Assembly: GCF_005937985.2 (NCBI RefSeq) | Contig: NZ_CP042172.1 | Location: 1,860,001 to 1,924,000, forward strand | Length of the DNA: 64,000 nucleotides | Direction: 5' to 3' | Source of the DNA: Arthrobacter sp. KBS0702 | Lineage (GTDB): Bacteria; Actinomycetota; Actinomycetes; Actinomycetales; Micrococcaceae | Translations under genes and position numbers: made by a program | Shown here: positions 8,850 to 18,975 of the stretch, in pieces | Position numbering within the stretch: position 1 is the first letter of the stretch | Layout: every line of letters starts with the position of its first letter | Notes under the pieces: model-generated | Told to the model about the DNA's origin: nothing | What the model saw: only the letters and a program-made list of their open reading frames with translations | Databases searched by the model: none

Positions 8850-10274
8850 TCAGGCAAGGCCCTCCGCGTTCAGCCGGGCCAGCAGGAGCGCCTCGGCAAT
8901 AATCGCGTTCCGGAAGTCACCCAGGTGGAGCGACTCGTTGGCGCTGTGCGCCCGCGAATCGGGATCCTCCACGCCGGTGACCAGGATCTGCACGTCCGGG
9001 TAGAGCTCGGTCAGGTCCGCGATGAACGGGATCGAGCCGCCGATCCCGGTCTCGACCGCGGGTACGCCCCAGGCCTCGCCCAGCGCCCACATCGCCATGC
9101 TGGCGGCGGTAGAGGTGGTGTCCGTGAGGAACGCGTTGCCGCTCTCCCCCGGGGTGAACACCACCTCGGCGCCGAACGGCGCGTGGGCGTCAACGTGCCG
9201 CCGCACGGCCTCCATGGCCGCAGCCGGGTCCTGGCCCGGGGCGAGCCGCAGGCTGAACTTGGCGCGGGCGCGCGGCAACAGAGTATTGGACGCGACATCC
9301 ACGGCGGGTGCGTCGAAGCCGATGATGGACAGTGCGGGTTTGGTCCACATGCGCGACGCGATGGAACCGGTGCCGGCGAGCTTCACGCCGTCGAGCACGG
9401 ACGCATCGTTGCGGTACTCCTCCTCGGTGAGGTCGACGGCGACGTCGTCCCGGCTGACGAGGCCCTCGATCGCTACGCTGCCTTCGGCGTCGTGCAAGGT
9501 GGCGATCAGCCGCGCCAGCAGGGTCGGAGCATCGAGGACCGGTCCGCCGAACATGCCGGAGTGGACGGCGTGGTCAAGCACCTTGACCTCGATGGTGCCA
9601 TCCACCAGGCCGCGCAGGCTGGTGGTGAGCGCGGGGATACCGACTTTCCAGTTGGAGGAGTCGGCCACGACAATCACGTCAGAGCGCAGCAGTTCCTTGT
9701 GGGTTTCCAGGAAGGAACGGAAAGTCGGTGAGCCGGCCTCCTCCTCGCCCTCGAAGAAGAAGGTCACGCCGAGGCCCAGCTCGTCCCCGAGCACGCGGGT
9801 GACGGCGGAGTAGGCGGCGACGTGCGCCAGGATGCCGGCCTTGTCGTCCGCGGCGCCGCGCCCGTAGAGGCGGCCTTCGCGTTCGACGGCGGTGAACGGC
9901 TCGGTCTCCCAGAGCGCGAGGTCGCCGGTGGGCTGGACGTCATGGTGCGCGTAGAGCAGGATGGTGGGCTTGCCGGCCGCGGCCGGGCGGGTCGCGACGA
10001 CGGCCGGGCCGCCCGGGGTGCCGTCCTCCTTGTCGCAGCGCAGGATCTGGACGTCCTCGAATCCGCTGGCGCGGACCAGCTCGGCGACGGCCTCGGCGCT
10101 GGCGTTCAGCGGGGCGGGGTCGAAGCTGGGCCAGGCGATGCCGGGAATGGCCACGAGCTCCTTCAACTGCTCGACGGTGGCGTCGAAGGATTCGGTGACG
10201 GCCTGGCGGAGGGCTGCGGCATCGATGGAGCCGCTGGCTGAGGGCTGCGGGATCCCCGCGGATGATGAAGTCAT
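8850..10274 (-). CDS. M20-family metallodipeptidase
   Basis: Zinc-dependent exopeptidase of the M20/M25/M40 family, probably cytosolic, cleaving dipeptides or short peptides. Metal-site motifs are visible: YAHHDVQP, GRGAADDKAG and FEGEEEAGSP (the catalytic Glu pair), with a lid domain between roughly residues 210 and 330. Length is 474 residues, normal for PepV/CNDP-like members. I start at ATG 10274 because the reading frame upstream is unlike the family. TAGTGT lies seven bases before this ATG and no Shine-Dalgarno is seen, suggesting a leaderless mRNA. It is divergent from the DUF3043 gene. Confidence 0.9.
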   Translation of the reverse strand: MTSSSAGIPQPSASGSIDAAALRQAVTESFDATVEQLKELVAIPGIAWPSFDPAPLNASAEAVAELVRASGFEDVQILRCDKEDGTPGGPAVVATRPAAAGKPTILLYAHHDVQPTGDLALWETEPFTAVEREGRLYGRGAADDKAGILAHVAAYSAVTRVLGDELGLGVTFFFEGEEEAGSPTFRSFLETHKELLRSDVIVVADSSNWKVGIPALTTSLRGLVDGTIEVKVLDHAVHSGMFGGPVLDAPTLLARLIATLHDAEGSVAIEGLVSRDDVAVDLTEEEYRNDASVLDGVKLAGTGSIASRMWTKPALSIIGFDAPAVDVASNTLLPRARAKFSLRLAPGQDPAAAMEAVRRHVDAHAPFGAEVVFTPGESGNAFLTDTTSTAASMAMWALGEAWGVPAVETGIGGSIPFIADLTELYPDVQILVTGVEDPDSRAHSANESLHLGDFRNAIIAEALLLARLNAEGLA

Positions 10275-10281
10275 GGCCAAA

Positions 10282-10287
10282 ACACTA
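10282..10287 (-). promoter_or_regulatory. -10 box of a probable leaderless promoter (M20 peptidase)
   Basis: TAGTGT (TAnnnT) lies seven bases upstream of ATG 10274 on the minus strand, with no ribosome binding site between. This would place the transcription start at or next to the A of ATG. Confidence 0.5.
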
Positions 10288-10356
10288 CCGTGTCCGGCAT
10301 CACGACCATCAGCGCCACGGCGCCGCGGACTGGGCCTCCCGCCGCCCGCGGCAGGG

Positions 10357-10362
10357 TACTCT
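10357..10362 (+). promoter_or_regulatory. -10 box of a probable leaderless promoter (DUF3043 gene)
   Basis: TACTCT lies six bases before GTG 10369. No upstream purine-rich site is at proper spacing, so transcription probably starts at the GTG. Confidence 0.5.
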
Positions 10363-10368
10363 GTAGGG

Positions 10369-10968
10369 GTGTTTGGACGTAGAAAAGAAGCGCCCTCGGC
10401 GCAGGACGTAGTTGACCAGCAGGTAGCCGAGGCGGCAGCCCGGGACACCGCCATCGGCAAGGGCGCGCCCACGCCCAAGCGCAGCGCCCAGGTGGCCGCC
10501 CGCAAGCGGCCGCTTGTTCCTGAGGACCGCAAGGCCTCCAGGGCAGCCGAGCGCACCGCCGTCGCGGAGCAGCGCCTCAAGATGCGCCAGGCCATGGACA
10601 CCGGTGACGAGAAGTTCCTGCCGCTGCGCGACAAGGGCCCGCAGAAGCGGTTCGCCCGCGACTACGTGGACGCGCGGTTCAGCCTCGGCGAGTACCTGAT
10701 GTTCGGCGCCCTCGTCTTCGTCATCATTTCCCTGCTGGTCCCCGCGAGCAGCGAACAAATGATCTACGTCCTCGGCGGTTTCTGGGTGATGTTCCTGGCC
10801 GTCTTTGTCGACGTCTTTATCCTCTCCCGCAAGCTCAAGAAGCGTCTTGCCGAGAAGTTCGGCGAGGTCGAGCGCGGCACCGTCTGGTACGGCTCCATGC
10901 GCTCCCTGCAGTTCCGCCGCCTGCGGCTGCCCAAGCCCCAGGTCAAGCGCGGCGAATTCCCCGCCTGA
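10369..10968 (+). CDS. DUF3043 membrane protein
   Basis: Actinobacterial conserved membrane protein of unknown function. It has about 199 residues: a basic, low-complexity cytoplasmic N-terminus (VFGRRKEAPS, then many Lys/Arg), two hydrophobic helices (about residues 108-126 and 131-152), and a basic C-terminal tail (RLPKPQVKRGEFPA). GTG 10369 begins the conserved FGRRK motif; longer in-frame upstream sequence is antisense to the peptidase and unlike the family. A terminator follows the stop codon. Confidence 0.88.
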   Translation: MFGRRKEAPSAQDVVDQQVAEAAARDTAIGKGAPTPKRSAQVAARKRPLVPEDRKASRAAERTAVAEQRLKMRQAMDTGDEKFLPLRDKGPQKRFARDYVDARFSLGEYLMFGALVFVIISLLVPASSEQMIYVLGGFWVMFLAVFVDVFILSRKLKKRLAEKFGEVERGTVWYGSMRSLQFRRLRLPKPQVKRGEFPA

Positions 10969-10987
10969 TCCACGCCTTCAACAAGGA

Positions 10988-11017
10988 GAGCCCCCGGCAG
11001 CTGCCGGGGGCTCTTTT
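10988..11017. terminator. Intrinsic terminator between the DUF3043 gene and pyrD
   Basis: A perfect 26-base palindrome (13-bp arms 10988-11000 and 11001-11013) followed by TTTT. It ends the DUF3043 transcript and may also stop pyrD transcription from the other side. Confidence 0.88.
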
Positions 11018-11057
11018 CGTTCGTCCGGGGTCCACGGAGGGCGCGCCCCGTCGCGGC

Positions 11058-12131
11058 CTAGCGCCGGGACGGGTGCTTCGCGAGCAGCCGGTTGATCCGC
11101 GCCGCCCAGAAGGGACCCTCATAGAGGAAGGCCGTGTAGCCCTGCACCAGGGTGGCACCGGCGTCGAGGCGCTGCTGGACATCCTGCGCCGTCTCCACGC
11201 CGCCCACCGAGACCAGGGTGATGGCACCGCCGGTAGCGGCCTTGAGCCTGGACAGCACTTCAAGCGACCGCTGCTTCAGCGGCGCGCCGGAGAGTCCGCC
11301 GGCGCCGCACGCCTCGACCTTTTCCGGGCTGGAGACCAGCCCGGCGCGGCCGATCGTGGTGTTGGTGGCGATGATGCCGTCCAGCTTCAGGTCAAGGGCC
11401 AGCCGGGCGACGTCGTCGATGTCCTCGTCGCTAAGGTCCGGGGCGATCTTGACCAGCAGGGGCACGTGCCGCCCGGCGGCGCTGTCCGCCGCTTCCCCCA
11501 CCGCGGTCAGCAGCGGCCGCAGGGTGTTGACGTCCTGCAGCAGGCGCAGCCCCGGGGTGTTCGGGGAACTGACGTTGACCACCAGGTAATCGGCTGCGGG
11601 CGCCAGGCTGCGGGCGCTGACCAGGTAGTCCGCCACCGCGTCCTCAAGCTCCACGACCTTACTCTTGCCGATGTTGACGCCGATGACGGGGCGGACGCCG
11701 GGGTAGCGGCGCTGCAGGGCCGCACGTGCGGAGCGGAGCCGGGGTGCCACGGCGGCGGCGCCGTCGTTGTTGAAACCCATCCGGTTGATCACGGCGCGGT
11801 CCTCGACCAGGCGGAACAGCCGGGGCGCCGGGTTGCCGGGCTGCGCTTGACCCGTGATGGTGCCGACCTCGACGTGGCCGAAGCCGAGGTCGGTCAGCGC
11901 CTCGATGCCGTGGCCCTCCTTGTCAAAGCCCGCGGCCAGCCCGAACGGTGAAGGGAACGTCAGGCCGAAGGCCTCGGTCCGCAACGAGGCCGCCGGCGCG
12001 GTGAACCGCTGCAACACCCGTCCGGCCCCGCAACTGTTGGCCAGCCGGATGGCCCGAAAACCGATCTTGTGGGCGCGCTCGGCGTCCATCCAGGAGAAGG
12101 CGAGCCGGAAGAAGGTGGGATATACGCGCAT
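11058..12131 (-). CDS. pyrD: Dihydroorotate dehydrogenase (quinone), class 2
   Basis: Membrane-associated flavoenzyme of pyrimidine synthesis: oxidises dihydroorotate to orotate with quinone as acceptor. Class 2 is shown by the N-terminal helical extension (MRVYPTFFRLAFSWMDAERA), the FMN-binding GLAAGFDKEG, and the catalytic serine region NVSSPNTPGLRLLQ. About 357 residues, as usual. I start at ATG 12131, which matches the family N-terminus; an in-frame TTG ten codons upstream is possible but less likely. It is divergent from the FAD dehydrogenase. Confidence 0.94.
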   Translation of the reverse strand: MRVYPTFFRLAFSWMDAERAHKIGFRAIRLANSCGAGRVLQRFTAPAASLRTEAFGLTFPSPFGLAAGFDKEGHGIEALTDLGFGHVEVGTITGQAQPGNPAPRLFRLVEDRAVINRMGFNNDGAAAVAPRLRSARAALQRRYPGVRPVIGVNIGKSKVVELEDAVADYLVSARSLAPAADYLVVNVSSPNTPGLRLLQDVNTLRPLLTAVGEAADSAAGRHVPLLVKIAPDLSDEDIDDVARLALDLKLDGIIATNTTIGRAGLVSSPEKVEACGAGGLSGAPLKQRSLEVLSRLKAATGGAITLVSVGGVETAQDVQQRLDAGATLVQGYTAFLYEGPFWAARINRLLAKHPSRR

Positions 12132-12219
12132 GCCCCTAGTTTTCCGGTTCCGGCCGCACAAACCAAAATGCCGCCGGCAAACGCGCCAAAACCAGACAAA
12201 ACCTCAGCCCGGCGGGCGC

Positions 12220-12225
12220 TAGCAT
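12220..12225 (+). promoter_or_regulatory. -10 box of a probable leaderless promoter (FAD dehydrogenase)
   Basis: TAGCAT is followed by six bases and then ATG 12232, with no convincing Shine-Dalgarno. It has the same arrangement as several other genes in this window. Confidence 0.45.
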
Positions 12226-12231
12226 GAAGCC

Positions 12232-13929
12232 ATGACCAGCGATGATGCAGTCCACAGCAACGGCCCGGCGGCGGCTTCCGAGGCACGGATCGAGGCTGAC
12301 GTGGTGGTTGTCGGCGCCGGACTTGCCGGGCTGGTGGCCGCGGCGGAGGCGTATGCGGCGGGCCGGCGGGTGGCGGTCCTGGACCAGGAACCCGAGGCTT
12401 CGGCGGGCGGCCAGGCACACTGGTCCTTCGGCGGCCTCTTCCTGGTCAACACCCCGGAGCAGCGGCGGCTGGGCGTCCGCGACAGCGCGCAGCTTGCCCT
12501 GGCGGACTGGCTCTCCTCCGCTGCCTTTGACCGGCCCGAGGACGCCCTGGCCCGGCAATGGGCGGAGGCCTACGTGGACTTCGCGGCCGGCGAGAAGCGT
12601 GCCTGGCTTGCCTCCCTGGGCGTGAGCCTGTTCCCGCTGGTGCAGTGGGCCGAGCGCGGGGGCTACGGCCCCGACGGCCACGGAAACACCGTCCCGCGCT
12701 TCCACGTCGCTTGGGGCACCGGCCCGGCGCTGGTCGCGCCCTTCCTCGCCAAGCTCCGCGAAGGCGTGGCCGCCGGACGCGTGTCCTTTTACTTCCGGCA
12801 TCGCGCCACCGAACTGACGACGACGGCGGGCCGGCTCAGCGGGGTCCGCGGCGAGGTCCTGGCGACCAGCGCTGCCGCGCGGGGCGAACAGTCCTCCCGC
12901 ACGGCCGCCGGCGCTTTCGAGGCCGACGCCGGCGCCGTCGTCGTCACCACCGGCGGCATTGGCGGGAACCACGACGCGGTCCGGCGGCAATGGCCTGGCG
13001 GCGGCGCTCCGGCGTCGATGCTCAGCGGTGTCCCGGCCTCGGTGGACGGCGACTTCCTGGCCGCGGTGGACCGCGCCGGCGGCCGGCTGATCAACGGCGA
13101 CCGGATGTGGCACTATCCGGAAGGCATCCACAACCATTCCCCGGTCTGGCCGCAGCACGGGATCAGGATCCTGCCCGGCCCGTCTGCGCTCTGGCTCGAT
13201 GCCACGGGCAGAATGCTCCCCGCGCCGCTTTTCCCGGGCTTCGACTCGCTCGGCGCGCTCCGGCACATCCTCGGCACCGGGCACACCCACTCCTGGTTCG
13301 TGCTGAACAAGACCATCGCGATGAAGGAATTCGCGCTCTCCGGCTCCGAGCAGAACCCGGACCTGACCGGCAAGGACCTCCGCCTGCTCGCCAACCGCCT
13401 CAAACCGGCCGGGGACAGCCCGCTGCAGCGCTTCCTGGACCGGGGTGTCGACTTCCTGCAGGCCGGCAGCCCTGCGGAGCTCGCCGCGAAGATGAACTCC
13501 CTCACCGGTGCGCCGCTCATCGACGCCGCGGAACTGGACCGCCTGGTCCGGTCCAGGGACCGGCAGTTCACCAGCGGGCTGGGCAAGGATCCGCAGCTCG
13601 CGGCGATCCGCGCCGCCCGGCGCTTCGCCACGGACAAGATCATGCGGGTGGCGCCGCCGCACCGCATGCTCGATCCCCGGCACGGGCCGCTGCTGGCGGT
13701 CCGCCTCTCGGTCCTCACCCGCAAGAGCCTCGGCGGGATCCAGACGGATCTGAACTCGCGGGTCCTGGACGGCGCCGGCCGCCCGGTGGCCGGGCTCTAC
13801 GCCGCCGGCGAGGCGGCCGGTTTTGGCGGCGGCGGCATCCACGGGTACCGCGCCCTGGAAGGAACGTTCCTTGGCGGGTGCCTGTTCTCCGGCCGTGCGG
13901 CGGGCCGCGCCGCGGCCTCAGCCCTCTAG
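12232..13929 (+). CDS. FAD-binding dehydrogenase (fumarate reductase / KstD-like)
   Basis: Flavoprotein with an N-terminal dinucleotide-binding fold (VVVVGAGLAGLVAAAEA, about residues 23-39), then the glycine-rich SAGGQAHWSFGGLF segment. A second FAD-contact region near the C-terminus (GLYAAGEAAGFGGGGIHGYRALEGTFLGGCLFSGRAAG) resembles fumarate reductase / 3-ketosteroid delta1-dehydrogenase flavoproteins. Length is 565 residues. The substrate cannot be told from sequence. A hydrolase follows 21 bases downstream with its own GGAGG site, so the pair is probably one operon. Confidence 0.88.
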   Translation: MTSDDAVHSNGPAAASEARIEADVVVVGAGLAGLVAAAEAYAAGRRVAVLDQEPEASAGGQAHWSFGGLFLVNTPEQRRLGVRDSAQLALADWLSSAAFDRPEDALARQWAEAYVDFAAGEKRAWLASLGVSLFPLVQWAERGGYGPDGHGNTVPRFHVAWGTGPALVAPFLAKLREGVAAGRVSFYFRHRATELTTTAGRLSGVRGEVLATSAAARGEQSSRTAAGAFEADAGAVVVTTGGIGGNHDAVRRQWPGGGAPASMLSGVPASVDGDFLAAVDRAGGRLINGDRMWHYPEGIHNHSPVWPQHGIRILPGPSALWLDATGRMLPAPLFPGFDSLGALRHILGTGHTHSWFVLNKTIAMKEFALSGSEQNPDLTGKDLRLLANRLKPAGDSPLQRFLDRGVDFLQAGSPAELAAKMNSLTGAPLIDAAELDRLVRSRDRQFTSGLGKDPQLAAIRAARRFATDKIMRVAPPHRMLDPRHGPLLAVRLSVLTRKSLGGIQTDLNSRVLDGAGRPVAGLYAAGEAAGFGGGGIHGYRALEGTFLGGCLFSGRAAGRAAASAL

Positions 13930-13950
13930 CCGGCCGACCGGGAGGATCAG

Positions 13951-14937
13951 ATGGACTGGCAGACCGACATCCTGGGTGAGGACTTCGCGGCGTGCCCCTT
14001 CCAGACCACCGGACCGGACGGCGTCGAACGCACCGCCACCCTGGTCCGGCACATTCCCGCCTCGGGCGCCGGCAGCGCCGCCCGGCGTGCAGTGCTGTTC
14101 CTCCACGGCTGGAGCGACTACTTCTTCAACGAGGAACTCGCGGAGTTCTGGACCGGTCAGGGGTTTGTTTTCTTCGCACTGGACATGCACAACCACGGCC
14201 GGAGCCTGCGGCCCGGCACCCACGGCGGCTACGTCGCGGACCTGGCCGACTACGACGCCGAGATCACGGCCGCGATCGGCATCATCGAGTCCCTGGCCCC
14301 CAAGGGCGCGCCTCCCCCGCCGGTAACCCTGATGGGGCACTCCACCGGCGGACTCATCGCCGCGCTCTGGGCGAGCCGGCACCCTGGCCGGGCCGCCCAG
14401 CTGGTCCTCGACAGCCCCTGGCTCGAGATGCACGGCAGCCCTGCCGTCCGCCGCGCCGCACGGGCCATGGTGGAGCCGCTGGCACGCTTCCGGCCCGAAT
14501 CCGTGATCCGGCTGCCCGAGCGTGCCTTCTACTGGCGCAGCATCAGCAGCGCCGCGGAAGGCGAATGGGTCCTGGATGACAACTACCGGCCGCCGCGGGC
14601 GTTCCCGGTGCGGGCCGGCTGGCTCAGCGCCGTACTCGCCGGCCAGTCCCGCGTGGCCCGGGGACTGAATATCGACGTCCCCATCCTGGTGCTGATCTCC
14701 GGCGCCAGCGCCAACGGAATGTTCTGGAAAGAGTCGATGCGGCGCACCGACGCCGTCCTGGATGTGAACACGATCGCCCTGCGCGCCCTCAGCCTGGGCC
14801 GCACCGTGACCCTCGAACGGATCGACGGCGCCCTGCACGACGTCTTCCTCTCCGCCCCGCGGGTCCGGGCCGACGCGTATGCCCGTCTCGCCCGCTGGAT
14901 CCGGGCCTATGTCACCGACGACGGCGGGCAGCAATGA
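13951..14937 (+). CDS. Alpha/beta hydrolase (serine hydrolase, lysophospholipase-like)
   Basis: Cytosolic alpha/beta-hydrolase fold enzyme of 328 residues. The nucleophile elbow is GHSTGG (S131), the oxyanion region FLHGWSDYF (about residues 50-58), and the probable catalytic His is in GALHDVFLS (about residue 301). The DMHNHGRS motif after strand 4 resembles monoacylglycerol lipase / lysophospholipase relatives. GGGAGG precedes the ATG by six bases. It is probably co-transcribed with the FAD dehydrogenase. A broken second copy starts on the last bases of this gene (GTGACGG... overlap). Confidence 0.88.
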   Translation: MDWQTDILGEDFAACPFQTTGPDGVERTATLVRHIPASGAGSAARRAVLFLHGWSDYFFNEELAEFWTGQGFVFFALDMHNHGRSLRPGTHGGYVADLADYDAEITAAIGIIESLAPKGAPPPPVTLMGHSTGGLIAALWASRHPGRAAQLVLDSPWLEMHGSPAVRRAARAMVEPLARFRPESVIRLPERAFYWRSISSAAEGEWVLDDNYRPPRAFPVRAGWLSAVLAGQSRVARGLNIDVPILVLISGASANGMFWKESMRRTDAVLDVNTIALRALSLGRTVTLERIDGALHDVFLSAPRVRADAYARLARWIRAYVTDDGGQQ

Positions 14938-15249
14938 CGGTGCCCGCGGCGCAGCATTGGCAGCGGGATGTCCTGGGGAACCGCTTCGAGTCCCTGGAGC
15001 TGGCCCTGAGCCCGGATGACGAGGGACCCGTCGTCGCCACCCTGGTCCGTCCACGGCAGCACCCGGAAGATGGACCTCGACGCCGTGATCGACGTGGAGG
15101 AAACGGCGCGCCGGGCGCTCGGGCTGGGCCGCCGGATAGCCGTCTTCCGCTACCCCGGGGCGATCCACGACGTCTTCCTCTCGCGCCCCGCGGTGCGGCG
15201 GGAAACCTACGCGGATCTGCTGCTCTGGCTGAGCCTGTACCCCGGATAA
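14934..15249 (+). pseudogene. Internally deleted alpha/beta hydrolase paralogue
   Basis: Remnant of a tandem copy of the upstream hydrolase. The first about 39 codons (frame from ATG 14937-region, start 14934) read WQRDVLGNRF...GPVVATLVR and align with the N-terminus of the neighbour (WQTDILGEDF...TATLVR). After about 15055 the match jumps to a different frame and reads MDLDAVIDVEETARRALGLG, then GAIHDVFLSRPAVRRETYADL, which aligns with the neighbour's last 60 residues (TDAVLDVNTIALRALSLG, GALHDVFLSAPRVRADAYARL). About 230 codons, including the nucleophile region, are missing. No function is expected from it. Confidence 0.82.
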
Positions 15250-15286
15250 CGGAGCCGGCCGGCTGAGGCGGCCCGGTCCCCCGGGC

Positions 15287-16117
15287 TCAGGCCGGGTTCA
15301 GCGGGGCGGCCGCGTCGACGGCTCCGCCATACCGACGATCCCGCTGGGCGTAGATTTCGACGGCGTCCCACAGCGTCCGCCGGTCCACGTCCGGCCATAG
15401 CGTGTCGAGGAAGACGAACTCGGCGTAGGCGGACTGCCAGAGCATGAAGTTGGACAGCCGCTGCTCGCCAGAGCTGCGCAGGAACAGGTCGACGTCGGGC
15501 AGGTCCGGCTCGTCGAGGTACTTCTGGATCGTCCGCTCGGTGATGGCGCCGGGCTTGAGCCGGCCCGCGGCGACCTCCTCGGCGATCGCGGAGACGGCGT
15601 CGGCGATCTCTGCCCGGCCGCCGTAGTTAACACACATGTTCAAGGTGCAGGTGCTGTTGCCGCGGGTGTACTCCTCAGCCTCCTCGAGCTCCCGGATCAC
15701 CGAACCCCAGAGCTTGGGCCGCCGCCCGGACCAGCGGATCCGCACGCCCCACTCGTCGAGCTGGTTCCGCTGGCGACGCAGCACATCCTTGTTAAATCCC
15801 ATCAGGAAGCGCACTTCCTCGGGCGAGCGGCGCCAGTTCTCGGTGGAGAACGCGTAGACGCTAACGTGCTCGATGCCGAGTTCGATGGCCCCGGCCATCA
15901 CGTCCAGCAGGGCCGGCTCCCCCGCCTTGTGGCCCTCAATCCGGGGCAGGCCGCGCTGGTTGGCCCAGCGGCCGTTGCCGTCCATCACGATCGCGACGTG
16001 CTTCGGGATGAACTCCGCCGGGATGGCGGGCGGCAGGGCACCGGAGGGGTGCGGGTAGGGCGCCACCACCTCGGCGGTTCGCCGGCGGACCGGATTCTTC
16101 TTCTTTCCCAAGGCCAC
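15287..16117 (-). CDS. uppS: Isoprenyl transferase (undecaprenyl / decaprenyl diphosphate synthase, UppS)
   Basis: Cis-prenyltransferase that builds the polyprenyl diphosphate carrier for cell-wall synthesis. Conserved region I is clear: [13 protein letters not shown] (catalytic D46), then [19 protein letters not shown] and the C-terminal [19 protein letters not shown] and AYAEFVF motifs. About 276 residues, with an N-terminal basic stretch. GTG 16117 starts two bases after the recO stop; the longer ATG-like start at 16171 would lie inside recO. It is the second gene of a recO-uppS operon. Confidence 0.93.
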   Translation of the reverse strand: MALGKKKNPVRRRTAEVVAPYPHPSGALPPAIPAEFIPKHVAIVMDGNGRWANQRGLPRIEGHKAGEPALLDVMAGAIELGIEHVSVYAFSTENWRRSPEEVRFLMGFNKDVLRRQRNQLDEWGVRIRWSGRRPKLWGSVIRELEEAEEYTRGNSTCTLNMCVNYGGRAEIADAVSAIAEEVAAGRLKPGAITERTIQKYLDEPDLPDVDLFLRSSGEQRLSNFMLWQSAYAEFVFLDTLWPDVDRRTLWDAVEIYAQRDRRYGGAVDAAAPLNPA

Positions 16118-16119
16118 GG

Positions 16120-16875
16120 CTATGTTCGCTCCACATGTTTGAGGGATTTCAGGACGCGTTCCAAATGCCACTGCAGGTAGCTGGCCACCAGGCCCGCCGC
16201 TTCCCGGCGGTGGGCCGGCGCAGAGGCGTCCGCCGCCGTCCAGTTACCGGTCAGCAGCGCCCCCAGCAAGAGCACCGTCTCCGCGGCGGGCGCGGGGGAA
16301 CCGGGTGGCCGGCACTCCCCGCAGACCATGCCGCCCAGCGAGGCGGAAAACGCGGTGTGCGGCCCCGGCGCGCCGCAGCGGGCGCAGTCGGTGAAGCTGG
16401 GCGCCCAGCCGCCGGTGGACAGGGCACGGAGCAGGTAGGAATCCAGGATGAGCTCGGGGGCGTGGTCGCCCCGGCTCAGCGACGCCAGCGCCCCGACCAG
16501 CAGGTTGTACTGGGCGGTTCCGGCCTCGCCGTCGACGTCGGTGAGCTTCTCAGCAGTTTCGGTCATCGCGGCGGCGACGGTGTAGCGGCCGTAGTCGGCG
16601 GCGATGTTGGAGCCGTAGGCGCCCTTGGCGACGGCCTGCGTGACGACGTCCAGGGTGCGGCCGGAGATGAGCTGGAGGTCGGCAACCATAAAGGGTTCCA
16701 GTCTCGCGCCGAAGCGGCTGCTGGTTCGACGGACGCCCTTGGCGACGGCCCGGACCTGGCCATGGTGCTTGGTCAGCAGGGTGATGATGCGGTCCGCTTC
16801 GCCGAGCTTGTGGGTGCGCAGGACGACGGCGTCGTCGCGGTACGCGCGCGCAGCAAAGGAGGAAGGTTGGGCCAC
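16120..16875 (-). CDS. recO: DNA repair protein RecO
   Basis: Recombination mediator that loads RecA with RecR. The N-terminal OB fold is recognised by [25 protein letters not shown]. The C-terminal helical domain carries a four-cysteine zinc site (CARCGAPG and CGEC). The length of about 251 residues is normal. The start is uncertain: GTG 16875 (MAQPSSF) fits the family, GTG 16890 is also open. The gene is immediately upstream of uppS, the usual actinobacterial order. Confidence 0.92.
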   Translation of the reverse strand: MAQPSSFAARAYRDDAVVLRTHKLGEADRIITLLTKHHGQVRAVAKGVRRTSSRFGARLEPFMVADLQLISGRTLDVVTQAVAKGAYGSNIAADYGRYTVAAAMTETAEKLTDVDGEAGTAQYNLLVGALASLSRGDHAPELILDSYLLRALSTGGWAPSFTDCARCGAPGPHTAFSASLGGMVCGECRPPGSPAPAAETVLLLGALLTGNWTAADASAPAHRREAAGLVASYLQWHLERVLKSLKHVERT

Positions 16876-16940
16876 AGTTAATCTTCGCACTGACTTTGGG
16901 GAAACACTGCCATTGGAAAAGCGGCCCTGCCGGGACGAAG

Positions 16941-16973
16941 CGCCGCGCCGCCGGAAACTCTGGCGGCGCGGCG
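16941..16973 (-). terminator. Hairpin between leuA and recO
   Basis: A 12-bp GC-only inverted repeat (16941-16952 and 16962-16973, loop GGAAACTCT), with outer GGGA/TCCC pairs, lies 11 bases past the leuA stop. No U-run follows; it is probably a U-less terminator or an RNA stability hairpin. Confidence 0.6.
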
Positions 16974-16983
16974 TCCCGGGCTG

Positions 16984-18860
<1,877 letters not shown>

Positions 18861-18866
18861 ATTTTC

Positions 18867-18872
18867 ACACTA
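18867..18872 (-). promoter_or_regulatory. -10 box of the leuA leader promoter
   Basis: TAGTGT is spaced six bases from the GTG of the leader peptide. The -35 region is not close to TTGACA. The 18873-18975 stretch also holds the start region of the divergent M13 peptidase. Confidence 0.55.
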
Positions 18873-18975
18873 ACACGGGTGCGTAAGATGAAGGAGCCAT
18901 ACCTCCGCAACGTCCACCATGCAGACGCTGTACCGGTGCCAGGCCCGGTGCAGCCTCCCACTCGAAGGAGCCGCA

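Noticed and set aside
12136..13842. 568-codon minus-strand ORF opposite the FAD dehydrogenase
   Set aside because: The plus-strand frame has clear flavoprotein motifs; this frame is Arg/Gly-rich without motifs.
18865..18900. Short minus-strand ORF MAPSSYAPVLV upstream of leuA as the leader peptide
   Set aside because: It overlaps the likely -10 box, lacks a leucine run and ends before the hairpin; the 18804-18860 ORF explains the region better.
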